From Microbacterium esteraromaticum (GTDB lineage Bacteria > Actinomycetota > Actinomycetes > Actinomycetales > Microbacteriaceae), in NCBI RefSeq assembly GCF_016907315.1, contig NZ_JAFBBS010000001.1, positions 62,001 to 126,000 on the forward strand: DNA of 64,000 nt, read 5' to 3'. The first letter of the stretch is position 1, and every line of letters starts with the position of its first letter. The notes beneath the pieces were generated by a model, which was given only the letters and a program-made list of their open reading frames with translations, ran no database searches and had not been told where the DNA came from. The position numbers were made by a program, and so were the translations under genes. This document shows positions 1 through 8,899 of the stretch, piece after piece.

Positions 1-336
1 GACCCCCTCTACCGGCGGTCGGTGCGCGTGTCGATGGGCGCGGTGTTCCAGGTGCCGTGGACACGGATCGAGAGCTGGCCCCAGGAGATCGACACGCTGC
101 GGGCGGCGGGCTATGCGGTCGCAGGAATGACGCTGGGGGAGGCCGCCATCGCCCTGGACGATCTGGTGGCCGAGTCGCCCGAGCGGCTCGCACTGGTGTT
201 CGGAACGGAAGGCGACGGCATCCTGCCCGACACCGACCGGATGCTGGATCGTCGAGTGACCATCCCGATGATGGGCGGTGTCGACTCGCTCAACGTCGCC
301 GCGGCATCGGCGGTCGCGTTCTACGCGACGCGCTGA
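1..336 (+). CDS. TrmH/SpoU-family RNA 2'-O-methyltransferase, C-terminal part
   Basis: The gene is already open at base 1, so only the last 111 residues are visible. They carry the two SPOUT trefoil-knot signatures that bind S-adenosylmethionine: LVFGTEGDGI near the middle and IPMMGGVDSLNVAAASAV close to the end. Family members 2'-O-methylate ribose in tRNA or 23S rRNA. The target cannot be told because the N-terminal RNA-binding part is outside the window. The stop is 19 bases from the end of the convergent SGNH gene. The family call is firm; the exact RNA substrate is open. Confidence 0.87.
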   Translation, partial: DPLYRRSVRVSMGAVFQVPWTRIESWPQEIDTLRAAGYAVAGMTLGEAAIALDDLVAESPERLALVFGTEGDGILPDTDRMLDRRVTIPMMGGVDSLNVAAASAVAFYATR

Positions 337-355
337 CCGTCGCCGTCCGGGGCGC

Positions 356-1183
356 TCAGCCGATGTCGCCGCGCAGGAAGGGGCCCGCATCGGGGCGCTT
401 CGCAGCGATGTGATCACCGGATGACTGGTGCCGAAGGCGGCGCAGCACCCACGGCACGAGGTGCTCTCGCGCCCAGCCGATGTCCTCGGTGCGCGCTTCA
501 CGCCAGGTGCGCACGGGGATGGGGTCGGGTTGCATCGCCTGCAGCGAGTTCGGCACGTTCAGCGCGCGCAGCACCATGCGCGCCACTTCGTGGTGACCAA
601 GAGCGTTCAGGTGCAGCCGGTCGTCGGCGAAGAACCGGGTGTCCTGGATGACTTTGAGAGCCCACTGGTCGGCGACGATGCAGTCGTGGCGGTCGGCGAT
701 GGCCCGCACGTTCTCGTTGTAGATGGCGACCTTGCCGCGGAAGGCACGGAACACGGGCGTGAAGTTCGTGTCGATGCCGGTGAACAGCACAACCGCTGCA
801 CCCGTGGACGCGAGCCGTGCCACGGCGTCCTCGAGCTGGGCGGCGATGTCGTCGGGGTCGGTGCGCGGGCGGATCACATCGTTGCCGCCCGCGCAGATCG
901 AGACGAGGTCCGGCTTGAGCGCCACCGCCGGCTCGATCTGCTCGGCGACGATCTGGCGGATGAGCTTGCCTCGCACGGCCAGGTTGGCATAGGCGAAGTC
1001 GTCGACGTCCTTCGACAGCACCTCGGCCACCCGGTCGGCCCAGCCGCGGTGACCGCCGGGCGCGGCCTCGTCGGGGTCGCCGATGCCTTCGGTGAACGAA
1101 TCGCCGACGGCGACGAACCGGCGCCACGGGTGGGGCCCCTCGTTGGCGATGTACGGTGTGCGCGACGAATCCTGGTCGACCAT
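356..1183 (-). CDS. SGNH/GDSL-type hydrolase
   Basis: 275 residues. Block I is GDSFTEG near residue 28 (nucleophile Ser), followed by a conserved ANLAVRGK stretch, block III GGNDVIRP (oxyanion Asn) and the C-terminal DRLHLNALGHH block with catalytic Asp and His. No signal peptide is visible, so it is probably a cytoplasmic esterase or lipase-like hydrolase of unknown substrate. The ATG at 1183 was chosen because AAGGAG lies just upstream and family homology starts soon after. An open frame runs further upstream but overlaps the divergent helicase gene. It is a paralogue of the gene at 35088-35867, sharing all catalytic blocks. Confidence 0.88.
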   Translation of the reverse strand: MVDQDSSRTPYIANEGPHPWRRFVAVGDSFTEGIGDPDEAAPGGHRGWADRVAEVLSKDVDDFAYANLAVRGKLIRQIVAEQIEPAVALKPDLVSICAGGNDVIRPRTDPDDIAAQLEDAVARLASTGAAVVLFTGIDTNFTPVFRAFRGKVAIYNENVRAIADRHDCIVADQWALKVIQDTRFFADDRLHLNALGHHEVARMVLRALNVPNSLQAMQPDPIPVRTWREARTEDIGWAREHLVPWVLRRLRHQSSGDHIAAKRPDAGPFLRGDIG

Positions 1184-1232
1184 CGTCTCTCCTTCGGCAG
1201 GCGCGCCTCGGGGTGCCCGGGCACAGCATCCG

Positions 1233-1238
1233 AGCCTA
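1233..1238 (-). promoter_or_regulatory. putative -10 hexamer for the SGNH hydrolase
   Basis: TAGGCT on the minus strand, 49 bases before the ATG at 1183. It leaves a leader of about 43 bases that contains the AAGGAG ribosome site. No clear -35 was seen. Confidence 0.4.
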
Positions 1239-1275
1239 CCCCCGGGCCTAGAAGCGAACTGTCGGCGGGCTGGAT

Positions 1276-1281
1276 TATCGT
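1276..1281 (+). promoter_or_regulatory. putative -10 hexamer, leaderless helicase transcript
   Basis: TATCGT ends 7 bases before the ATG at 1289 and there is no Shine-Dalgarno sequence. This is the same layout seen at many starts in this window, suggesting a leaderless mRNA. Confidence 0.4.
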
Positions 1282-1288
1282 AGACGGG

Positions 1289-3031
1289 ATGCTCTCTCCG
1301 TCCTTCCCTCAGCGCGCCCCGTGGGGTACCGCAGACAAGCTGAGGGCCTGGCAGAGAGAGGCTCTCGAGCAGTACTTCCAGGCCGACCAGCGCGACTTTC
1401 TCGTCGCGGCGACCCCCGGTGCAGGAAAGACGACATTCGCCCTGACGCTCGCCGTCGAGCTCCTGCGTATGGGCGAGGTCAACCGGGTCATCGTCGTGGC
1501 CCCCACCGAGCACCTCAAGACCCAGTGGGCCGATGCCGCCGCACGCGTGCACATCCGTCTCGACCCGCACTTCAAGAACAGCCACTGGGCGCCCGCGCGG
1601 CACTATCACGGCGTGGTCGTGACATACGCGCAGGTCGCGGCGAAGTCATCACTGCACCGCCACCTCACCGAGGACGCGAAGACGCTGGTCATCCTCGACG
1701 AGGTGCATCACGGCGGCGACGCGCTCAGCTGGGGTGACGCGATCCGCGATGCGTACGGTCCTGCCAAGCGGCGCCTGCTGCTGTCGGGAACGCCGTTCCG
1801 CAGCGACACCGCACCCATCCCGTTCGTCGAGTACCTGCCGGACGAGTCGGGTGCGCGCATTTCGAGCACCGACTACGCCTACGGATATGGGCGGGCGCTC
1901 GAAGACGGCGTCGTCAGGCCGGTGCTCTTCCACATGTACTCCGGCAAGATGCGCTGGCGCACGAGTGCGGGCGACGAGCTGGAAGCGCATCTCGGGCAGG
2001 ACAACACGAAGGATGTCACCTCGCAGGCCTGGCGCACAGCGCTGGACCCGGAAGGGGAGTGGATGCCGGCTGTGCTGCGCGCAGCCGACCGCCGGCTCTC
2101 CGAGATCCGCCACCACGTGCCCGACGCCGGCGGCCTGGTGCTCGCCACCGATCAGACAGTGGCGCGCGCGTACGCGAAGATCCTGCACAGCATCACGGGG
2201 CAGCAGCCCACCGTCGTGCTCAGCGACGACGCCTCGGCCTCGGAGCGGATCGAGAAGTTCAGCGCGGACGACCGGCGATGGATGGTCGCGGTGCGGATGG
2301 TGTCGGAGGGCGTCGACGTGCCCCGTCTCGCGGTCGGCGTGTACGCGACCTCGTCGTCGACCCCCCTGTTCTTCGCTCAGGCCATCGGCCGCTTCGTGCG
2401 CGCCCGGCGTCGCGGCGAGGCCGCGAGCGTGTTCCTGCCCAACGTCCCGGTGCTGATGACTCTCGCGAACGAGATGGAGAAGCAGCGCGACCACGCGCTG
2501 GATCGCCAGACGAAGGACGACGACGGGCTCGAGGACTCGCTGCTGGAGAGCGCGAACCGAGAGGACGACGCGTCGGATGCCCTGACGCAGGAGTTCAGCT
2601 ATCAGGCGATCTCGTCGCTCGCGCACTTCGACCGGGTGGTGTTCGACGGCAAGGACTTCGGGCAGCTCGCCGAGCCGGGCACTCCCGAAGAGGAGGAGTT
2701 CATCGGCTTTCCCGGCCTGCTCGAGCCTGAGCACGTGCACGACCTCCTGATGCAGCGTCAGGCTCGGCAGAGCAAGCTGCGTCAGGCACGCGAAGCGACC
2801 GCGCCTCCCGAGCAGGAGTCGACCCTCCCGGCGCCGCTGCACCGCACGCTCCGTGAGCAGCGGCAGCTGCTGAACAGCCTGGTCGGGCTCTACGCCCGGC
2901 AGAGCGGCGAGCCGCACGGTGCCGTGCATGCCGAGCTGCGCCGAGTCTGCGGCGGTCCTGCCGTCGCACAGGCAACGGTCACGCAGCTGCAGTCGCGCAT
3001 CGACGTGCTGCGCAAGCGCGTGCGCTCCTGA
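1289..3031 (+). CDS. DEAD/DEAH-box helicase (superfamily II)
   Basis: 580 residues. Walker A TPGAGKT is at residues 42-48, the DEVH box at 137-140, SGTPF (motif III-like) follows, and motif VI QAIGRFVRARR is near 364. These give the two RecA-like ATPase domains of an SF2 helicase or translocase. The last 180 residues are charged and helical with no domain I recognise. The frame is open upstream to 428, but that part is antisense to the SGNH gene. The ATG at 1289 fits the homology and has a -10 7 bases before it. Substrate (DNA or RNA) and pathway are unknown; many actinomycetes carry this gene as a single generic helicase. Confidence 0.9.
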   Translation: MLSPSFPQRAPWGTADKLRAWQREALEQYFQADQRDFLVAATPGAGKTTFALTLAVELLRMGEVNRVIVVAPTEHLKTQWADAAARVHIRLDPHFKNSHWAPARHYHGVVVTYAQVAAKSSLHRHLTEDAKTLVILDEVHHGGDALSWGDAIRDAYGPAKRRLLLSGTPFRSDTAPIPFVEYLPDESGARISSTDYAYGYGRALEDGVVRPVLFHMYSGKMRWRTSAGDELEAHLGQDNTKDVTSQAWRTALDPEGEWMPAVLRAADRRLSEIRHHVPDAGGLVLATDQTVARAYAKILHSITGQQPTVVLSDDASASERIEKFSADDRRWMVAVRMVSEGVDVPRLAVGVYATSSSTPLFFAQAIGRFVRARRRGEAASVFLPNVPVLMTLANEMEKQRDHALDRQTKDDDGLEDSLLESANREDDASDALTQEFSYQAISSLAHFDRVVFDGKDFGQLAEPGTPEEEEFIGFPGLLEPEHVHDLLMQRQARQSKLRQAREATAPPEQESTLPAPLHRTLREQRQLLNSLVGLYARQSGEPHGAVHAELRRVCGGPAVAQATVTQLQSRIDVLRKRVRS

Positions 3032-3123
3032 GGGTGTTCGCGCATCGCCGGACCCAGGGCAGTTCGGGAATCCGAAATCCTGTCAATCGCTGATCTGACG
3101 CGGTTCCGGCGCTCCGTGATCGA

Positions 3124-3129
3124 TACCGT
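3124..3129 (+). promoter_or_regulatory. putative -10 hexamer for the ferritin-VIT1 gene
   Basis: TACCGT, 29 bases before the ATG at 3159, leaves a short leader containing GGAGG at 3150-3154. No IdeR/DtxR-like operator could be recognised around it. Confidence 0.25.
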
Positions 3130-3158
3130 TGACTGGTCACCCACAGCACGGAGGATGC

Positions 3159-4244
3159 ATGAACGCGCCCGCACAGCCCACTGCCGCCGATCGCCGGCAG
3201 TGGGCCCGCTACCTGGTCGAAGAGCGCGCTGAGGGCGCCGTGTACGCGAACCTCGCTGCTCGCCGCGAGGGCGAAGAGCGCGAGATCCTGCTGTCTCTGG
3301 CCGAGGCCGAGCGCCGCCACGAGCAGCACTGGCTCGATCTGCTCGGTGAAGAGCCGCAGCGCCTGCCGAAGGCCGGCCTCCGATCACGGATGCTGGGCTG
3401 GATGGCGTCCCGCTTCGGATCGATCTTCGTGCTCGCTCTCGCCCAGAGCGCCGAGGCCAGGTCGCCGTACGACACCGAGAGATTCGCCACCCCTGCGATG
3501 CGCGCCGATGAGAAAGTGCACCACGAGGTGGTGCGAGGTCTCGCGGCGCGCGGTCGCCGACGCCTGTCGGGCTCCTTCCGCGCCGCGGTGTTCGGCGCGA
3601 ACGACGGACTGGTGTCGAATCTCGCGCTCGTGCTCGGCATCGGCGCCACCGGCGTCAGCGGCGGGTTCGTGCTGTTCAGCGGCATCGCGGGCCTGCTGGC
3701 CGGGGCCCTGTCGATGGGGGCCGGCGAGTTCGTGTCCGTGCGGTCGCAGCGGGAGCTGCTGGCGTCGACCGAGGAGAACAACGACGCGGATGCCACTGCA
3801 GCCGATCTCGACATCGACGCCAATGAGCTCGCACTCGTCTACCGAGCTCGCGGTATGGCGGAGGACGAGTCGCTCGCACGTGCGCAGCGCGTCGTCGAGG
3901 CTGCCCGGGCGGGCATCCGGCGCGACGCCACCGGCCCGATCGGCATCCACACCGACCACGACGTCGTCGGCAGCGACTGGTCAGCGGCGATCTCCAGCTT
4001 CCTGCTCTTCTCGTCAGGAGCGATCGTGCCCGTGCTGCCGTGGATCTTCGGCCTGAGCGGCTCCTCGGCGATCGTCCTGGCCCTCGTGCTGGTCGGCATC
4101 GCACTGCTCACAACGGGGGCGATGGTCGGCATCCTCTCCGGCGGGCCGCCGCTGAGGCGGGCCCTTCGCCAGCTCGCGATCGGAGTGGGGGCAGCAGCCG
4201 TCACGTACGTCCTGGGTCTCGTCTTCGGTGTCGGAGCGGTCTGA
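3159..4244 (+). CDS. ferritin-like/VIT1 (CCC1) membrane protein, probable iron exporter
   Basis: 361 residues in two parts. Residues about 10-135 form a helical ferritin-like (Er) domain rich in Glu and His, including an ERRHEQHW segment suited to a di-iron site. From about residue 139 (AAVFGANDGLVSN) to the end is a VIT1/CCC1 transporter domain with about five membrane segments, ending in a very hydrophobic tail. Proteins of this architecture (MbfA type) export iron or manganese and protect against peroxide in other bacteria. Metal specificity here is inferred. The ATG at 3159 follows GGAGG with a short 4-base spacer; the overlapping ATG at 3155 is out of frame. Confidence 0.82.
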   Translation: MNAPAQPTAADRRQWARYLVEERAEGAVYANLAARREGEEREILLSLAEAERRHEQHWLDLLGEEPQRLPKAGLRSRMLGWMASRFGSIFVLALAQSAEARSPYDTERFATPAMRADEKVHHEVVRGLAARGRRRLSGSFRAAVFGANDGLVSNLALVLGIGATGVSGGFVLFSGIAGLLAGALSMGAGEFVSVRSQRELLASTEENNDADATAADLDIDANELALVYRARGMAEDESLARAQRVVEAARAGIRRDATGPIGIHTDHDVVGSDWSAAISSFLLFSSGAIVPVLPWIFGLSGSSAIVLALVLVGIALLTTGAMVGILSGGPPLRRALRQLAIGVGAAAVTYVLGLVFGVGAV

Positions 4245-4336
4245 GTCGACTCCCGCGCAGGGCCACGTCAACCCCCTCCCGCGATGGGATGCGATGCGGC
4301 TGACTGGGATCTCCATCCAGAAGCGAGGAGTTGAAG

Positions 4337-4792
4337 ATGCCCCAGATCATCGAGACCGTCGACGTGAACGTCCCCGTGAGCGTCGCGTACAACCAGTGGA
4401 CGCAGTTCGAGAGCTTCCCGCACTTCCTCGACGAGGTCGTCTCGATCACGCAGATCGACGACACCCACAACCACTGGGTCGTCAAAGTCGGCGGTGCCGA
4501 GCGCGAGTTCGATGCCGAGATCACCGAGCAGCACCCCGACGAGCGCGTCGCGTGGCGCAGCATCGGCGGCGAGACCGAGCACGCAGGCGTGGTCACCTTC
4601 CACAAGCTCGACGAGACCACCACTCGCGTCACCGCGCAGATCGACTGGGATCCGCAGGGACTGCTCGAGAAGGTCGGCGCTCTCGTCGGTGCGGGTTCCC
4701 ACGCCGTGAAGAAGGACCTCGACAACTTCAAGGAGTTCATCGAGGGCCGCGGCAGCGCGACCGGCGCGTGGCGCGGCGACGTCGAAGCCTGA
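4337..4792 (+). CDS. SRPBCC family protein (polyketide cyclase/START-like)
   Basis: 151 residues. The pattern VDVNVPVSVAYNQWTQFESFPHFLDEV near the start and the WDPQGLLEKVGALV region near residue 115 match the helix-grip SRPBCC fold that binds hydrophobic ligands. GAGGAG six bases upstream supports the ATG at 4337 rather than the in-frame TTG at 4331. The ligand is unknown. The gene is small and soluble, without signal or membrane segment. It is followed after 6 bases by the glycosyltransferase, so the two are probably cotranscribed. Confidence 0.85.
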   Translation: MPQIIETVDVNVPVSVAYNQWTQFESFPHFLDEVVSITQIDDTHNHWVVKVGGAEREFDAEITEQHPDERVAWRSIGGETEHAGVVTFHKLDETTTRVTAQIDWDPQGLLEKVGALVGAGSHAVKKDLDNFKEFIEGRGSATGAWRGDVEA

Positions 4793-4798
4793 GCATCA

Positions 4799-5530
4799 TT
4801 GCGCATCTCGGTCGTCATCCCGGTGCGGGATGACGCGGCACCGCTCGAGCGCTGTCTCACGGCTCTGCGTGAGCAGACCCGTGCACCCGACGAGGTGATC
4901 GTCGTCGACAATGCATCTTCGGATGCGTCGGCGGCGATCGCCATGTCCGGGGGAGCGCGGGTGGTGCGCTGCATGGAGATCGGCATCCCCCCGGCTGCGG
5001 CGGCCGGCTACGACGCCGCCGTCGGCGATCTGATCCTCCGCCTCGATGCCGACTGCGTGCCACCGCCGACGTGGGTGCGTGACGCCGAGACGCAGTTCCT
5101 GCGGTCGCCGGATCTGCTCAGCGCCACGGGCCCAGCCCGTTTCACCGACGGACCGCGCGCCCTGCGGTGGACCTCTGCCGTGTATCTGGGCGGCTACGGA
5201 CTCGCCGCAGGAGCAGCTCTCGGGCACCGGCCGCTGTTCGGCTCGAACCTGGCGATGCGGACCGACGCGTGGCGCTCGGTCCGCTCAGAGGTGCACCGTC
5301 ATCACACCGAGACCCACGACGATCTAGACCTGTCGTACCACCTCGGTGGTCTGGGAAGACCCGGCCGACTGCGCGGTGCGCCGATGGGCATCTCCATGCG
5401 ACCGCTCTGGCCAGGACGCGGGTTTCGTCGTCGCGTTCGGCGAGGTTTCGACACCGTCGTGCTGCACTGGCCGGACGACTTCCCGCCGTGGCGGTGGCGA
5501 CGCCTGCGCGCACGAAGATTCGCTGACTGA
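4799..5530 (+). CDS. glycosyltransferase family 2 protein
   Basis: 243 residues starting at TTG, 6 bases after the SRPBCC stop. The N-terminus RISVVIPVRDDAAPLERCL and DEVIVVDNASSD are classic GT-A nucleotide-sugar binding elements, and LDAD near residue 83 is the metal-binding DxD-type motif. There is no membrane anchor. The length is short for the family and the C-terminal 45 residues are strongly Arg/Trp-rich, so acceptor recognition may differ. Sugar donor and acceptor are unknown. Confidence 0.82.
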   Translation: MRISVVIPVRDDAAPLERCLTALREQTRAPDEVIVVDNASSDASAAIAMSGGARVVRCMEIGIPPAAAAGYDAAVGDLILRLDADCVPPPTWVRDAETQFLRSPDLLSATGPARFTDGPRALRWTSAVYLGGYGLAAGAALGHRPLFGSNLAMRTDAWRSVRSEVHRHHTETHDDLDLSYHLGGLGRPGRLRGAPMGISMRPLWPGRGFRRRVRRGFDTVVLHWPDDFPPWRWRRLRARRFAD

Positions 5531-5537
5531 GACAAGA

Positions 5538-5565
5538 AGGCCCCGGATCCTGGGATCCGGGGCCT
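5538..5565. terminator. perfect 12-bp inverted repeat shared by two convergent genes
   Basis: The stem AGGCCCCGGATC pairs exactly with its complement across a CTGG loop. It sits between the stop of the glycosyltransferase (+) and the 3' end of tRNA-Leu (-), so it can end transcription from both sides. U-tracts are weak. Confidence 0.75.
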
Positions 5566-5570
5566 GTCTG

Positions 5571-5655
5571 TGCGCGAGGGGGGACTTGAACCCCCACGCC
5601 CTATTCGGGCACTAGCACCTCAAGCTAGCGCGTCTACCTATTCCGCCACCCGCGC
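5571..5655 (-). tRNA. tRNA-Leu (anticodon GAG)
   Basis: 85 bases with a complete cloverleaf: acceptor GCGCGGG pairs with CTCGCGC (one G-U), the anticodon stem CTAGC/GCTAG encloses the loop TTGAGGT, a long variable arm is typical of leucine tRNAs, and the T loop reads GTTCAAGTC. The anticodon GAG reads CUC/CUU. The discriminator is A and the 3' CCA is not encoded. Confidence 0.96.
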
Positions 5656-5689
5656 AGGTGATGAAATGTTCGTTGCCGAACGAAGAATG

Positions 5690-5695
5690 ACTCTA
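5690..5695 (-). promoter_or_regulatory. putative -10 hexamer for tRNA-Leu(GAG)
   Basis: TAGAGT lies 34 bases upstream of the tRNA 5' end. The leader in between contains a 6-bp inverted repeat with a 4-base loop at 5669-5684 (TTCGTT and AACGAA). Confidence 0.35.
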
Positions 5696-5754
5696 GCACG
5701 CCGTGGTGAGGTGTTCGAACCAGCGCGACGCCCGGGCGTGGCACGACCGTTGGG

Positions 5755-5760
5755 TAGCCT
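5755..5760 (+). promoter_or_regulatory. putative -10 hexamer, leaderless M20 peptidase transcript
   Basis: TAGCCT ends 6 bases before the ATG at 5767. No ribosome site is visible, so a leaderless mRNA is likely. Confidence 0.45.
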
Positions 5761-5766
5761 GGGGTC

Positions 5767-7062
5767 ATGCCCGACACTGAGCTGCCCGAGGTCGTCCGCA
5801 TCGCTCGCGATCTGATCCGCATCGACACGTCGAATTACGGTGGGGGTCGAGCGAACGGCGAGCGGGAGGCGGCTGAGTACGTCGGCGCGTACCTCCAGCA
5901 GCTCGGCCTCGCGCCGGAGTACTACGAGCCGATCGACCGGCGCACCAACGTCATGGCCCGCGTGGCCGGGCGTGATCCCGACCGGCCGGCTCTGGTCGTG
6001 CACGGGCACCTCGACGTGGTGCCCGCGATCGCCGGCGACTGGAGCGTCGACCCGTTCGAGGGCCTCGTGCGCGACGGGTTGCTGTGGGGCCGCGGCGCCG
6101 TGGACATGAAGAACATGAACGCCATGATCCTCACCGCCGTCGCCGACATCCTGCGCGCGGGAGAGCAGCCAGAGCGCGATCTGATCCTCACGTTCTTCGC
6201 CGATGAGGAGAACGGCGGCGTGGAGGGCTCTGCGCTCGTCGTGCAGAACAAGCCGGAATGGTTCGCGGGCGCGACTGAGGCGATCAGCGAGGTGGGCGGG
6301 TACTCGATCACCGTCGACGATCGCCGCGCGTATCTGCTGCAGGTGGGGGAGAAGGCGATGCTGTGGCTGCGCCTGGTCGCGAAGGGACGGGCGGGGCATG
6401 GCAGTCGCTACCACGACGAGAACGCCGTTACTCGGCTGGCCGAGGCGGTCGCGGCGATCGGCCGCACGCGCTGGCCGATCCGGCTCACCCCGACCACCGA
6501 GTCCCTGCTGCAGGGGCTGAGCGACCTCACGGGTCGTCCTGTCGAGGATCCGGATGCCCTGGCCGCCGCTGCAGGACCCGCTGAGGCGTTCCTGCGTTCG
6601 ACGTTCCGCACCACGGCGAACCCGACAGTGCTCACCGCCGGATACAAGCACAACGTGATCCCCGAGACCGCCGAGGCGCTCATCGACGTGCGTGTGATCC
6701 CCGGCACGGAGGACGACGTCCTCGCCGAGCTGCAGCGCATCGTCGGAGACGACATCGAGATCCAGACCGTCGTGCGCGACATCGGCATGGAGACCCCGTT
6801 CGAGGGCGACCTGGTCGATGCGATGGTCTCCGCGCTCGGTCGTCACGACCCGGGCATCCCGGTCATCCCGTACCTTCTCGGGGCCGGCACCGACAACAAG
6901 GCTCTGGCCTCGATCGGCATCACGGGCTATGGATTCGCTCCTCTCCGCCTGCCGGCCGACCTCGATTTCACAGGGATGTTCCACGGAGTCGACGAGCGCG
7001 TGCCCGTAGAATCGCTTGTCTTCGGCCAGCGCGTGCTGGCCGATCTGCTGCGCAGCTGCTGA
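5767..7062 (+). CDS. M20/M25/M40-family zinc metallopeptidase (dipeptidase/deacylase)
   Basis: 431 residues, the normal family length. The metal site is complete: HGHLDVVP (first His and the catalytic Asp), GRGAVDMKN (bridging Asp), ADEENGG (general-base Glu and ligand Glu) and a distal His in FHGVDE near the end. A dimerisation or lid domain lies between about 190 and 320. Such enzymes hydrolyse dipeptides or N-acyl amino acids in the cytoplasm. The mycobacterial relative in the same neighbourhood is annotated dapE2, but the true substrate is not defined by sequence. It lies 52 bases upstream of uppP. Confidence 0.9.
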   Translation: MPDTELPEVVRIARDLIRIDTSNYGGGRANGEREAAEYVGAYLQQLGLAPEYYEPIDRRTNVMARVAGRDPDRPALVVHGHLDVVPAIAGDWSVDPFEGLVRDGLLWGRGAVDMKNMNAMILTAVADILRAGEQPERDLILTFFADEENGGVEGSALVVQNKPEWFAGATEAISEVGGYSITVDDRRAYLLQVGEKAMLWLRLVAKGRAGHGSRYHDENAVTRLAEAVAAIGRTRWPIRLTPTTESLLQGLSDLTGRPVEDPDALAAAAGPAEAFLRSTFRTTANPTVLTAGYKHNVIPETAEALIDVRVIPGTEDDVLAELQRIVGDDIEIQTVVRDIGMETPFEGDLVDAMVSALGRHDPGIPVIPYLLGAGTDNKALASIGITGYGFAPLRLPADLDFTGMFHGVDERVPVESLVFGQRVLADLLRSC

Positions 7063-7114
7063 TCAGCATCGCCCTGCGCGCCACGCCTACGAAGCCTCTG
7101 TCAGAAAGCGACGC

Positions 7115-7945
7115 ATGAACCTGCTCGAAGCGCTCATCCTCGGCATCGTGCAGGGACTCACCGAGTTCCTGCCGATCTCATCCAGTGCGCACCTGCGCAT
7201 CCTCGGTACCTTCCTGCCCTCTGGGGAAGACCCGGGGGCCGCGTTCACCGCCATCACGCAGATCGGCACCGAGGCGGCCGTGGTGGTGTTCTTCTGGCGC
7301 GACATCGTGCGCATCATCGCGCAGTGGTTCCGCTCGCTGACCGGCAAGGCTCCCCGGAACGACCCGGACGCCCGAATGGGCTGGCTGATCATCCTCGGAA
7401 GCATCCCGATCGTGCTGCTGGGTCTGCTGTTCCAGGATCAGATCGAGACGGTGTTCCGCTCGCTGTGGGTCGTCGCCGTGATGCTGATCGTGTTCGGCGT
7501 GCTGCTCGGCATCGCCGACTACGTCGGCGCGAAGCGCCGCAAGCTCGACCAGCTCACCTACGGCCACGGCGCGGCGTTCGGTGTGGCCCAGGCGCTCGCG
7601 CTCGTGCCGGGCGTGTCCCGCTCAGGCGGCACGATCACCATGGGGCTCTTCCTCGGCTACGAGCGGGCGGCAGCAGCTCGGTATGCGTTCCTGCTGGCGA
7701 TCCCGGCCGTCTTCGGCAGCGGGTTCTATCAGTTGATCAAGCACGGGGGAGATGCGGATCAGCACTTCGGGCTGGGCGAGACGCTCGCCGCCACCGGCAT
7801 CGCTTTCGTCGTCGCACTCGGTGTGATCGCGTTCTTCATGAACTGGATCTCGAAGCGCAGCTTCCTGCCGTTCGTGATCTACCGCGTGCTCCTCGGAGTC
7901 GCGATCATCATACTGCTGGCGACAGGCGTCATCCCCGCCGTCTGA
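7115..7945 (+). CDS. uppP: undecaprenyl-diphosphate phosphatase UppP (BacA)
   Basis: 276 residues with about eight membrane helices. It dephosphorylates undecaprenyl pyrophosphate so that the lipid carrier can be reused for peptidoglycan and wall polymer synthesis. The two catalytic signatures are present: [13 protein letters not shown] at residues 14-26 and PGVSRSGG at 165-172. The ATG at 7115 is placed by the family N-terminus [13 protein letters not shown]; the frame upstream is open but overlaps the peptidase. The ribosome site is weak (GAAAG). The next gene is convergent. Confidence 0.95.
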   Translation: MNLLEALILGIVQGLTEFLPISSSAHLRILGTFLPSGEDPGAAFTAITQIGTEAAVVVFFWRDIVRIIAQWFRSLTGKAPRNDPDARMGWLIILGSIPIVLLGLLFQDQIETVFRSLWVVAVMLIVFGVLLGIADYVGAKRRKLDQLTYGHGAAFGVAQALALVPGVSRSGGTITMGLFLGYERAAAARYAFLLAIPAVFGSGFYQLIKHGGDADQHFGLGETLAATGIAFVVALGVIAFFMNWISKRSFLPFVIYRVLLGVAIIILLATGVIPAV

Positions 7946-7967
7946 TTCGCGAGGCCTTCGGGCGCAG

Positions 7968-8813
7968 TCAGCGCTTGTCGGGGCCGTCGCCCCGTCGGCG
8001 CAGGTAGCGTTCGAAGGCCTGAGCGATGGCGTCGCCGGAGGCGTCAGGGGAGTCCCACGTGTCGCGCGTGCGCTCGAGCTGGCGGATGTACTCGGCCATG
8101 TCCTCGTCTTCCGCGGCTGCCGCATCGATGGATGCCTCCCAGGCGGCCGCCTCGGTCCGCAGGTGCTCGCGCGCCGGCCCCACGCCCGTGAGCTCCTCGA
8201 GACGGTCGAGCAGCGCGAGGGTCGCCTTGGGTGACGGCGATGCGGTCGCGACGTAGTGCGGCACGCTGGCCCACAGGCTGGCTGCAGGGATCTCGGCCTG
8301 GCTGAAGAACTGGTCGAAGACGCTGAGGATCCCGACAGGGCCTTCGTAGGTCGACTTCTCGAGGCCGTGCGCCTCGCGTACACGCTCGTCCTGACTCGTC
8401 GCGAACACCGAGATCGGCCGGGTGTGCGGCACGTCCGAGAGCATCGCGCCGATCGTGACCAGACCGGTGACGTCGTCGCGCAGGGCGACGTCGACGAACT
8501 CGTTCACGAACGCCTGCCAGGCGCGTGCCGGCTCCGATCCCGTCAGAAGCCAGAGCTCCGGTCCGGCGACGGCCGGACGAACCGGGCGCCAGAGCGCGGC
8601 CTGCGGCCAGCGCAGCTCACGCGCGCCTTCCGCGTTCAGCCTGCTCGACGGCCGGGTGTACTGATAGTCGAAGTACAACTCGGGGTCGGCAGCGTGCACC
8701 TGTTCGTATTCACCTGCCGCACGCAGAGCCGCGATGGCGCCGCTCGCCGCTTCGCCGGCATCGTTCCAGCCGTCGAACGCGGCGACGATGATGCGAGAGC
8801 CGAGGACGTCCAT
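7968..8813 (-). CDS. PAC2 family protein
   Basis: 281 residues with the PAC2 fold pattern: an early DVLGSRIIVAAFDGWNDAGEAASGA and a central VTIGAMLSDVPHTRP. In eukaryotes PAC2 proteins are proteasome assembly chaperones. Actinobacterial members are conserved but of unsettled function and remain in genomes without 20S proteasomes. AAGGAGAG precedes the ATG at 8813. The C-terminal 40 residues are acidic then basic and probably disordered. It is convergent with uppP (22-base gap) and divergent from the HAD gene. Confidence 0.86.
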   Translation of the reverse strand: MDVLGSRIIVAAFDGWNDAGEAASGAIAALRAAGEYEQVHAADPELYFDYQYTRPSSRLNAEGARELRWPQAALWRPVRPAVAGPELWLLTGSEPARAWQAFVNEFVDVALRDDVTGLVTIGAMLSDVPHTRPISVFATSQDERVREAHGLEKSTYEGPVGILSVFDQFFSQAEIPAASLWASVPHYVATASPSPKATLALLDRLEELTGVGPAREHLRTEAAAWEASIDAAAAEDEDMAEYIRQLERTRDTWDSPDASGDAIAQAFERYLRRRGDGPDKR

Positions 8814-8846
8814 CCCTCTCCTTCCGGGAGCCGAGCCGATCCCTCC

Positions 8847-8852
8847 AGGCTA
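8847..8852 (-). promoter_or_regulatory. putative -10 hexamer for the PAC2 gene
   Basis: TAGCCT on the minus strand, 33 bases before the ATG at 8813, with AAGGAGAG in the leader. Confidence 0.4.
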
Positions 8853-8886
8853 GACCTCAGGGCCGGGTCAGGGGCGGCGACCCGGC

Positions 8887-8892
8887 TAGCAT
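8887..8892 (+). promoter_or_regulatory. putative -10 hexamer, leaderless HAD-trmI transcript
   Basis: TAGCAT ends 7 bases before the ATG at 8900. This spacing favours 8900 over the in-frame ATG at 8891, which overlaps the hexamer. Confidence 0.45.
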
Positions 8893-8899
8893 GGGTGCA

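Noticed and set aside
428..1288. Open upstream extension of the helicase frame
   Set aside because: It is antisense to the SGNH hydrolase, has no helicase homology, and the ATG at 1289 has its own -10.
1649..2929. Long minus-strand frame inside the helicase
   Set aside because: Antisense shadow; the + strand encodes complete helicase motifs over the same bases.
3032..3158. Possible IdeR/DtxR or sigma-R site upstream of the iron-export candidate
   Set aside because: No two-fold IdeR-like box; a GGGAAT word is present but no partner element at the right distance.
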